A DNA stretch of 64,000 nucleotides from UBA11740 sp049273695 (GTDB lineage: Bacteria; Acidobacteriota; Blastocatellia; Pyrinomonadales; Pyrinomonadaceae). The first letter of the stretch is position 1; each line of letters begins with the position of its first letter. Of the stretch, positions 32,836 to 39,357 are shown piece after piece. The stretch is from NCBI GenBank assembly GCA_049273695.1, contig JBASRE010000049.1:60463-124462 (forward strand), given 5' to 3'. The notes under the pieces were generated by a model. It ran no database searches. It was not told where the DNA came from and saw only the letters and a list, made by a program, of their open reading frames with translations. Made by a program: the position numbers and the translations under genes.

Positions 32836-34764
32836 CTACTCGATATCTTTGGCCAATCGAAATCCCGTCTGTTCGTAAGTTGGCGCGCCGCGCGCCGGCC
32901 ATCCGGCGCGATAGGTCGTCGTCGCATAGTCCTTTGTCGATTCGTAACAGCCGCCGCGAATTACTCGCAAGTCGGTAGCCGGTTGACTTGAAGGCAAACC
33001 GCGCCCGGGGTAGGGCTTGAAGCTGCTCGCGGTCCATTCCCAGGCATTCCCAACCATATCGGCAGTGCCAAACGGCGAAGTGCTTTTGTAACCGCCCACG
33101 TCCGCTACTGCCTGCTCGGCGCCATTGGCATTGGCTGATCCTTGCCGCCAATCGTTGCCCCAGGGATAGAGGCGGCCGTCGGCGCCGCGCGCGGCAAACT
33201 CCCATTCCTCTTCGGTCGGCAAACGTCTTCCCGCCCAACGCGCGTACCCGCTGGCGTCGTCCCAGCTCACGCCGACGACTGGCTTTCGCCCCGCGCCCGA
33301 AGGATACGATCCGTCTTTCCATGACGGTGGCACTCGATGGTTCGTTGCCTTTACAAACTTTTCATACTCTTCATTGGTCACTTCGTAAGCATCAATGAAG
33401 AACGGTTTGACGGTCACCTGGTGCGGCGGGCGCTCGGCGTCGTCTCCACTCTCGCGTCCCATCGTGAACGTGCCGCCGGTGACATAAACCATCCCGGTGG
33501 GCGCCGTGGGTCGGTTAGTGTCCGATAGTGAAGTCGTCGTCCCGGTTGAGCTTTGAGTCGAATTACCGCTATTCACCGACTGTTCACTGGAGCGCGGCCG
33601 GGTAATCCAGAATCCAACCGCGATCGCGAGCACCAGCAGCAAAGCTCCGCCCGCAATGAGTGCATAACGTTTGCGCGCGGTCGCTTGTCCTGCCGCCTCG
33701 CCCGCGAACGAACTCGCCGTTGACGACGCGCGGACGCTTTCCTTAGTAGAGGCCGCAGTTGAGGCCGCGGCCGTCGGAACCTGCACAGTGGGCACCGGCT
33801 GATCATCAGAAAGTTTCGCCGGCTCCTCTGGCGATCTGATTGTTGAGCGCAGCGCCGGCGACGGTGGATCGAGCGACGCCGCGCGCGTGCCCAGCTGTTG
33901 CTGGCTTGAGGGCTGCTTTCCTGAACCTGCTAACGCATTGCTCAGGGCCTTGCGTAGCTCGGCGGCGTTGGCATGGCGGTGAGTGCGATTCAGAGCCATC
34001 GCACGATTCAGCACGCTTGAGACAGCGAGCGGCACCTCGGGATTCTTCTCGTGCGCCGACCGCAACGGGTCAGGATTGCCGTCCTCTTTTTCAGCAACGC
34101 GCGACAAAGCATCAGGCGGCACTTCATTCGTCAGCAGAGTCCACATCGTTGCCGCCAGCGAGTACAAATCGCTGCGCTGGTCTGTTCCGGCGCGACGAAT
34201 CTGTTCCAACGGTGCGTAATGGGCCGTGTATCCATAAATGCTATCGCCGCGGCTGCCCACGTCGGCGGTAGTCATCTGTCCAGCCACGCCTTTGGCCAAA
34301 CCAAAATCCAACAACAGGATTCGTCCGCGCGGCGTCACTTTCAAGTTCGCGGGCTTGATGTCGCGGTGGATGATCGGAGGATCAGACGAGTGCAGCTCGC
34401 TCAGTGCATCGAGCAACTGATCGGCCCAGTTCAGCACCGTCTCGACCGGAAACGGATGCGCGCGAAGGGCGATTAACTCAGCCAGATCGTGCCCCGGCAC
34501 AAACTGCATGACGAGAAACTGCCCTTTGTCGTGCGTGAAGTGATCCATCACCTTGGGGAGCGTGGGATGACTCAGGTTGGCGAGGAGTTCCGCTTCGCGC
34601 CGAAACGCGCGTCGCTGTTCATCGGTCGTGGCGAGCGTTTCTTTGACCGCAACGATGCAACTCAGGTTCTCGTCCATGGCTTGATAGATCGTGCCCATGC
34701 CACCGTGTCCGAGCTCATGAATGATGCGATAGCGGTCGCGGAGAATTGTGTTAGGGGGAAGCAC
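32836..34764 (-). CDS. Ser/Thr protein kinase fused to an FGE-sulfatase (SUMF1) domain
   Basis: A 642-residue transmembrane protein starting with GTG. Residues ~12-270 form a Hanks-type kinase: GHGGMG loop, AVKET lysine (41), HRDIKPANLK, LLDFGLAKG. After a Ser/Thr/Pro linker comes one membrane helix (~368-388, IAGGALLLVLAIAVGFWI). The extracytoplasmic part (~424-642) is an FGE-sulfatase domain: MVYVTGGTFTMGRESGDD, RPVVGVSWDDASGYARWAG-like segment, RLPTEEEWEFAARGADGRLY and GNAWEWTASS. Such domains often bind rather than modify. The cytoplasmic kinase may therefore respond to an external ligand. The downstream cupredoxin-like gene is 18 bp away. The start codon is inferred from context. Confidence 0.92.
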   Translation of the reverse strand: MLPPNTILRDRYRIIHELGHGGMGTIYQAMDENLSCIVAVKETLATTDEQRRAFRREAELLANLSHPTLPKVMDHFTHDKGQFLVMQFVPGHDLAELIALRAHPFPVETVLNWADQLLDALSELHSSDPPIIHRDIKPANLKVTPRGRILLLDFGLAKGVAGQMTTADVGSRGDSIYGYTAHYAPLEQIRRAGTDQRSDLYSLAATMWTLLTNEVPPDALSRVAEKEDGNPDPLRSAHEKNPEVPLAVSSVLNRAMALNRTHRHANAAELRKALSNALAGSGKQPSSQQQLGTRAASLDPPSPALRSTIRSPEEPAKLSDDQPVPTVQVPTAAASTAASTKESVRASSTASSFAGEAAGQATARKRYALIAGGALLLVLAIAVGFWITRPRSSEQSVNSGNSTQSSTGTTTSLSDTNRPTAPTGMVYVTGGTFTMGRESGDDAERPPHQVTVKPFFIDAYEVTNEEYEKFVKATNHRVPPSWKDGSYPSGAGRKPVVGVSWDDASGYARWAGRRLPTEEEWEFAARGADGRLYPWGNDWRQGSANANGAEQAVADVGGYKSTSPFGTADMVGNAWEWTASSFKPYPGRGLPSSQPATDLRVIRGGCYESTKDYATTTYRAGWPARGAPTYEQTGFRLAKDIE

Positions 34765-34895
34765 TTCTGTGACCGAGACTGAGCTCCCGTAGTATCAGTG
34801 TCTACGGGTGCAACCAAACAGTAAGTGGCGGCAATCTTAGCGAAGTTTGGGGTAACAGGCTAGAGATTTTCGCCGGACAGAAAGCCCGGGTAATT

Positions 34896-34941
34896 GGTAC
34901 GCACGCCTTCTGGCGTGCAGCATGCCGGAGGCATGCGTACC
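34896..34941. repeat. Palindromic repeat, family A
   Basis: A 46-bp palindrome: GGTACGCACGCCTTCTGGCG on the left and CATGCCGGAGGCATGCGTACC-type right arm. It ends a few bases before the stop codon of the adaptor gene, between two minus-strand genes. Confidence 0.75.
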
Positions 34942-34948
34942 AGAAGTC

Positions 34949-36031
34949 CTAATCGCCGTCGAGGATATAGATCGTCTTGATGTAGGGACAGCCGTTGCGA
35001 ACGCCATAGGTGATCTCCTGCAGGTAAAGCGATCTGTGATTGATGCCGCCGTCGAGGTTATAGGTGCAGACTCCGCGGACACACTTTTCCACCGGCCGTG
35101 TGTAGCGGCCCGGCAGGTCTTCTATTTCCCTGCGCTTGAACCACCGTTCGGCGCGCGCGAAGGACGAGAACCTCCTGACTTCAAATCTCTGCGGGTCGTC
35201 ATCATCAGCCAGTGAATGTTCGATACGAATGGTGAATCGGCCGACGTAAGGGCGACCGGTATCGAGTGTACCCATCGACTTGTTCGAGAATGATTCCGCA
35301 AACGCCGCGACTAGATCTTCGATGGGCTGTCTCTTGCACGACGATTTGGGAGGGGCCACCTGGATCGACGCGGTAGCGCTCATTCCGGGTCTTATGCGTC
35401 TCCGGATATAGTTTGAAACCTGAGTCATTTGCACCCTAACTCTAAATTCGGGCGCGTCGTCCGGCGCGTCGGATACGGTAATTGGCTTAGGGTTTTTCGA
35501 AACGACTCGACCAATAATCCGAGCCTCATGAAATGCGTCTATTCTGATCATGGCCGGCTGGTTCACGATGACTTTCGCAAAGTTTGGACGGTCTAGAAAT
35601 ACGTCGACGGATATCCGTGACATGTCGGCGATGGTCATCAGCGGGGTATCACCAGCAGTAGATTCACCAGTGCGGACAGGGATGTCAGCAACTACTCCTG
35701 TTAGAGGCGAGTATCTGGTCACTCTTGCGCGACTGGTTGATTCCGATGCAATGAGAAACAGCGCCTGACCTTTGGAAACGTCGTCTCCTGGCTCGACATA
35801 AATCTTCTCAACGCGGCCGGGCACTGCACTTCTTATTTGGACATAGCGGTTGGGCCGCACTTCACCTGAACCAATTACTCCCGAGTCCCATGTTGATGTC
35901 GCTGTTTGTTCTATGGGCTTTAAGCTTACTTCGCACCGAGGATGGTCGGTGAACGCCCACGACGCTGACAACGTTAGGTTGGGTAGAGTTATCAGAACGA
36001 TTGAGACTACTAGTTTAAGGGTCATTTTCAT
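34949..36031 (-). CDS. HlyD/RND-type periplasmic adaptor with extra C-terminal domain, orphan
   Basis: A 360-residue membrane-fusion (adaptor) protein. A hydrophobic N-terminus (LVVSIVLITLPNLTLS) is followed by barrel-sandwich/lipoyl parts (RVEKIYVEPGDDVSKGQALF; YSPLTGVVADIPVRTGESTA) and a beta-barrel (VRVQMTQVSNYIRRRIRPGM). The last ~110 residues do not belong to the usual fold: a charged helical part (DLVAAFAESFSNKSM) and a Cys-containing strand-rich region (YTRPVEKCVRGVCTYNLDGG). No pump or outer-membrane channel gene is next to it. The start at 36031 (MKMTLK) gives the best signal. It is divergent from yqeY with a 69-bp gap. Confidence 0.75.
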   Translation of the reverse strand: MKMTLKLVVSIVLITLPNLTLSASWAFTDHPRCEVSLKPIEQTATSTWDSGVIGSGEVRPNRYVQIRSAVPGRVEKIYVEPGDDVSKGQALFLIASESTSRARVTRYSPLTGVVADIPVRTGESTAGDTPLMTIADMSRISVDVFLDRPNFAKVIVNQPAMIRIDAFHEARIIGRVVSKNPKPITVSDAPDDAPEFRVRVQMTQVSNYIRRRIRPGMSATASIQVAPPKSSCKRQPIEDLVAAFAESFSNKSMGTLDTGRPYVGRFTIRIEHSLADDDDPQRFEVRRFSSFARAERWFKRREIEDLPGRYTRPVEKCVRGVCTYNLDGGINHRSLYLQEITYGVRNGCPYIKTIYILDGD

Positions 36032-36100
36032 GTGAGGCGCCAAGTCGCGCGGCATCTTAGCGAAATCACCGGAGATGCGCTAGAGTTTTCGCCACAGACT

Positions 36101-36550
36101 ATGAGCCTGAAAGAGCAGATCATTTCCGACATGACCGCCGCGATGAAGGCGCAGGATGCGGCGCGCACTTCGACCCTGCGGATGGTTAAAGCCGCCATCA
36201 TGAACCGGGAAAAAGACGGCGGCGGCGAACTGACCGACGAAGACGTCCAGAAGCTCCTGCGCTCGCAGGTCAAGCAACGGCGCGACTCAGTCGAGCAGTA
36301 TGAGAAGGCCAACCGGCCGGATTTGGCTGACAAAGAGCAAGCTGAGATCGCCATCATCGAAACCTATCTGCCGCAGTCGGCTTCACAGGAAGAGGTCGAT
36401 CAGGCCGTCCTGGCCGCGATCGCAGAAACGGGCGCTTCGTCAATGAAAGACATGGGCGGGGTAATGAAAGCTGCGATGGCCAAGCTCGCGGGAAAGAATG
36501 CTGAAGGGAAGATGGTTAGTGAAACTGTAAAGGCGAAGCTCGGCTCGTAA
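36101..36550 (+). CDS. yqeY: GatB/YqeY domain-containing protein
   Basis: A 149-residue cytosolic protein matching YqeY, a domain shared with the C-terminus of GatB, the subunit of tRNA-dependent amidotransferase. Recognisable parts are SLKEQIISDMTAAMKAQDA, the RTSTLRMVKAAIMNREKD helix and ETYLPQSASQEEVDQAVLAA, ending in GGVMKAAMAKLAGKNAEGKM. Its exact role is unresolved, but it is thought to bind tRNA or amidotransferase substrates. The start at 36101 (MSLKEQ) fits the family; the longer upstream frame does not. Confidence 0.92.
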   Translation: MSLKEQIISDMTAAMKAQDAARTSTLRMVKAAIMNREKDGGGELTDEDVQKLLRSQVKQRRDSVEQYEKANRPDLADKEQAEIAIIETYLPQSASQEEVDQAVLAAIAETGASSMKDMGGVMKAAMAKLAGKNAEGKMVSETVKAKLGS

Positions 36551-36720
36551 CTCCCTCTCCCCTTGGGAGAGGGCTGGGATGAGGGTGCGAAGCTTAGCTC
36601 CTGACGTCAAACAAGAGATCAGCGCGCGAGGCCAAGGGTCTCGCGCGAAAATAAGAGAGAAAGGGGTAGGTGCCTCGCTAGGCCCTCACCCTAACCCTCT
36701 CCCAGAGGGAGAGGGGATCA
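36551..36720. repeat. CCCTCTCCC-type inverted repeat pair
   Basis: The left part (CCCTCTCCCCTTGGGAGAGG around 36553) and the right part (AACCCTCTCCCAGAGGGAGA around 36693) are each hairpins and partly match one another in inverted orientation (GATGAGGGTG / CCCTCACCCT). It lies in the 354-bp gap between yqeY and rimP. Confidence 0.6.
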
Positions 36721-36741
36721 AAACGTCCGCGTTCCCAGCGG

Positions 36742-36771
36742 TTTGCCTCGCCTCCCTCCTTTCCGTATAAT
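36742..36771 (+). promoter_or_regulatory. Candidate sigma-70 promoter for the rimP-nusA-infB cluster
   Basis: A perfect TATAAT at 36766-36771 is preceded 18 bp upstream by TTTGCC, a weak -35 match. The position ahead of the leader hairpin and rimP fits a main promoter. The -10 match is strong, the -35 is poor, and there is no experimental support. Confidence 0.4.
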
Positions 36772-36804
36772 CGCAGCTTCTTATCGGGGCGTCGTCGTTG
36801 TCCG

Positions 36805-36838
36805 GTGGGTTTTCGCCCACTTTTTCTTTTGGGCGAAA
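36805..36838 (+). promoter_or_regulatory. Attenuator-like leader hairpin upstream of rimP
   Basis: A GTGGG/CCCAC hairpin (36805-36809 with 36816-36820) is followed by TTTTTCTTTT, as in an intrinsic terminator. An alternative pairing TTTCGCCC/GGGCGAAA (36811-36818 with 36831-36838) uses the same bases and would exclude the first. A rimP leader hairpin is known in other bacteria, and I infer a similar control here. Confidence 0.5.
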
Positions 36839-36840
36839 TA

Positions 36841-36903
36841 GTGGCACAGACTTCAGTCTGTGAGTAATTGAGAGAGGCAGTCACAGACTAAAGTCTGTGC
36901 CAC
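36841..36903. repeat. Inverted repeat, family B
   Basis: The arms are GTGGCACAGACTTCAGTCTG and CAGACTAAAGTCTGTGCCAC, with a 20-bp spacer. It lies between the leader hairpin and rimP, so it is probably transcribed as part of the rimP leader. Other copies: 9460-9532, 62421-62499. Confidence 0.85.
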
Positions 36904-36904
36904 G

Positions 36905-37438
36905 GTGATGGATCAGGGGTCGGTTGCAGAGCGCGTTCATGAACTTGCTGAGCAAACGGCCATCGACCACGGCGTCGAACTGGTTCACGCGGAAGTTGCC
37001 GGCCCGGAAGGCCACCCGATAGTCCGAGTGTTCATTGATAAGCCGGGAGGTGTCACGCACGACGATTGCTCGGATGTGAGTCATCACCTGGGCACCGTGC
37101 TGGACGTTGAGGATTTCATCCACTCGGCCTACACCCTGGAAGTTTCCAGTCCCGGGATCGAGCGCGGGCTATACAAGCCGGCGGATTACGAGCGGTTTGC
37201 GGGACATCTCGCGAAAATCAAAAGTCGCTCGCCGATTAAGAACCAGCGGAACTTTCGCGGCCGAATTGTCGGGCTCGCTGACAACGAGGTCATTTTTGAA
37301 GACAACACCAGCGGCCGCGTGCGGATTCCGACCAGCGACATCGCGAAAGCGAACCTGGAAATCGACGTCGAAGAGGAATTCCGGAAAGCACGCGAGCGTG
37401 AAGCAACCGACCGGCATTTGATCGAACAGAATAGTTAA
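36905..37438 (+). CDS. rimP: Ribosome maturation factor RimP
   Basis: A 177-residue protein needed for 30S subunit maturation. The N-terminal alpha/beta domain has VELVHAEVAGPEGHPIVRVF, and the core YTLEVSSPGIERGLYKPADY is a RimP hallmark. The C-terminal Sm-like barrel (FRGRIVGLADNEVIFEDNTS) is complete. GTG at 36905 or ATG at 36908 can serve as start. The order rimP-nusA-infB-rbfA is the conserved one. The gap to nusA is 4 bp. Confidence 0.93.
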   Translation: MMDQGSVAERVHELAEQTAIDHGVELVHAEVAGPEGHPIVRVFIDKPGGVTHDDCSDVSHHLGTVLDVEDFIHSAYTLEVSSPGIERGLYKPADYERFAGHLAKIKSRSPIKNQRNFRGRIVGLADNEVIFEDNTSGRVRIPTSDIAKANLEIDVEEEFRKAREREATDRHLIEQNS

Positions 37439-37442
37439 TTTA

Positions 37443-39194
37443 ATGAGCACCACCATCGCGCAAAACATTGAAGCCCTTTGTCAGGAGCAAGGCATCGACC
37501 GCGAGTTAGTAATTGAAGCGGTGAAGGAAGCCGTGCGCGCGGCCGCCAAGAAACAGTTCCGCGCCGGGGAAGAAATCCAGGTTGATTGGACTCCGGAGAC
37601 GGGTCTCGAATTGTCGGCGTCGAAAGTCGTCGTCGAGAACGTCGAGAATCCAGCCGCGGAATTGTCGATCGAAGAAGCGCGCGAGCTCGGCGGTGATGAT
37701 GTCGAAGTCGGCGATGCTCTCCTGCTGCCGATGCCGATGGAAGACCTCGGCCGCATTGCGGCCCAGACCGCCAAACAAATCCTTTTTCAAAAAGTCCGCG
37801 ACGCGGTGCGGACGAATGTTTACGACCAGTACATTGATCGCGTGGGCGAATTGGTGAACGGTTTCGTGAAGCGTTTCGAGCGCGGCAACATGATTGTCGA
37901 TCTGGGAAACCTGGAAGCCATCCTGCCCCGTTCACAGCAGTCGCGCGGCGAACAGTGGAACCAGGGCGAGCGCATTCGCGTCGTCATCACCAACGTTTCG
38001 AAAGAATCAAAAGGCCCGCAGATCGAAGTCTCGCGCACTTCACCTGAATTGCTCGAGCGCCTGTTTGAAATGGAAGTGCCGGAAATCTACGACGGTACCG
38101 TCGTGATCAAGTCCTGTGTCCGTGAACCCGGCGAGCGCGCCAAGATTGCTGTGGTTTCGAATGAACGCGATGTCGATCCGGTCGGCGCTTGCGTCGGCAT
38201 GAAGGGCTCGCGCGTGCAGGCCATCATTCGCGAACTGCGCGGCGAGAAAATAGACATCATCGAATGGTCGGAAGAGCCCTCCGTCTTCGCCGCCAACGCT
38301 CTGTCGCCTGCCAAGGTTAATCAGGTTCGCATCACCGACATCGAAAATCGTCAGATGGAAGTGATTGTGAACGAAGATCAGCTCAGCCTGGCCATCGGCA
38401 AGCGCGGTCAGAACGTGCGGCTGGCGACGAAACTGGTCGGCTGGAACATCGACATTCGCAGCGAGGAAGAGCTGAAGAAGGAAGTTCACGAAGCGATGGG
38501 GGCCATGATTGCCTCGGGCGCACCGGTCCCGCTTTCGGCGATCGAAGGTGTCACGGCACAACAGGCTGACGCTTTGGCCGAACACAACATTACGGATATC
38601 GACGGATTGGCGAACACTACCGTTGACGACCTGGTGGAGTTCCTCGACGTCAGTCTCGACGAAGCTGAGAAGATGCTCGAAGCTGCGCGCGCTGTAGTTG
38701 CGTTACGCGAGCAGAAACTGGCTGAACAAGACGAAGAGGGCGGCGAAGAACCACACGCGGTATCCGCCGAACTTGATGAAAGTGCGCCGGCCGCGGAAGT
38801 CGAACCCAACGAAGAGATGATCGCTGCGGGTTACGACGAAGCAGTCGAAAAAGGCATCCCCTATCAGGCCGAAGAAAACATTCGCGCTGAGCATTCAGCC
38901 GATCCGGTGGCGCTGACCGAAGCCGATCCAATGTCAGCGGATGAACTGTTGTTGCAGGAAGCCGGACGCGATCTCAGACCTGACGTCATTACGCCGTCGC
39001 CGGATATCACTTCGACGGCCGTCGCGGATTTGGAAGCGAACATCCGCGAAGAACAGGCTGAACTGGCCCGAGAAGAAGCCGAAGAGTCTTTAACCCCTGA
39101 GTTGCTGTCTCAAACTGAAACTGATTCCCCTCTCGCGTCGTCATCAGACGAAAGTGCCGCGAGCGAGAGTGACAAAAAGCAAGATCTCGAATGA
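37443..39194 (+). CDS. nusA: Transcription termination/antitermination protein NusA
   Basis: A 583-residue transcription elongation factor that binds RNA polymerase and nascent RNA. Order of parts: N-terminal polymerase-binding domain (residues 1-~130), S1 domain (GNMIVDLGNLEAILPRSQQS), KH1 and KH2 (GACVGMKGSRVQAIIREL; QLSLAIGKRGQNVRLATKL), and a helix-hairpin-helix-rich AR-like region (AEHNITDIDGLANTTVDDLV). A further ~130-residue acidic tail rich in Glu/Asp/Ala/Ser (from ~440) is unusual in length and probably disordered. It is followed by a 163-bp spacer before infB; the ylxR gene often seen between is missing. Confidence 0.95.
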   Translation: MSTTIAQNIEALCQEQGIDRELVIEAVKEAVRAAAKKQFRAGEEIQVDWTPETGLELSASKVVVENVENPAAELSIEEARELGGDDVEVGDALLLPMPMEDLGRIAAQTAKQILFQKVRDAVRTNVYDQYIDRVGELVNGFVKRFERGNMIVDLGNLEAILPRSQQSRGEQWNQGERIRVVITNVSKESKGPQIEVSRTSPELLERLFEMEVPEIYDGTVVIKSCVREPGERAKIAVVSNERDVDPVGACVGMKGSRVQAIIRELRGEKIDIIEWSEEPSVFAANALSPAKVNQVRITDIENRQMEVIVNEDQLSLAIGKRGQNVRLATKLVGWNIDIRSEEELKKEVHEAMGAMIASGAPVPLSAIEGVTAQQADALAEHNITDIDGLANTTVDDLVEFLDVSLDEAEKMLEAARAVVALREQKLAEQDEEGGEEPHAVSAELDESAPAAEVEPNEEMIAAGYDEAVEKGIPYQAEENIRAEHSADPVALTEADPMSADELLLQEAGRDLRPDVITPSPDITSTAVADLEANIREEQAELAREEAEESLTPELLSQTETDSPLASSSDESAASESDKKQDLE

Positions 39195-39281
39195 GGTCTC
39201 AGATGTTTAATCTGAAAGCCATGTCAAATCATGCGGCCAATTAATCGCAGTTTGCGCAAGGGCGCAAGGCTGCTCGCCTCC

Positions 39282-39341
39282 GACGCTTGCTGTTAGCAAG
39301 CGTCTTCTGAAGTGCGCTTCAGAAGGTGGCGACCAGCCACT
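39282..39341 (+). promoter_or_regulatory. Three tandem hairpins upstream of infB
   Basis: Three consecutive dyads are seen: GACGCTTGC/GCAAGCGTC (39282-39304), TTCTGAAG/CTTCAGAA (39305-39324) and GTGGC/GCCAC (near 39327-39340). They end about 17 bp before the infB ATG, close to the ribosome-binding site AAGGAG. They could tune infB translation or process the nusA-infB transcript. The role is inferred only. Confidence 0.5.
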
Positions 39342-39357
39342 TTCAAAGAAGGAGCGC

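Noticed and set aside
37435..37935. Minus-strand 166-codon frame over nusA start
   Set aside because: Arg-rich shadow of a certain gene, with no domain.
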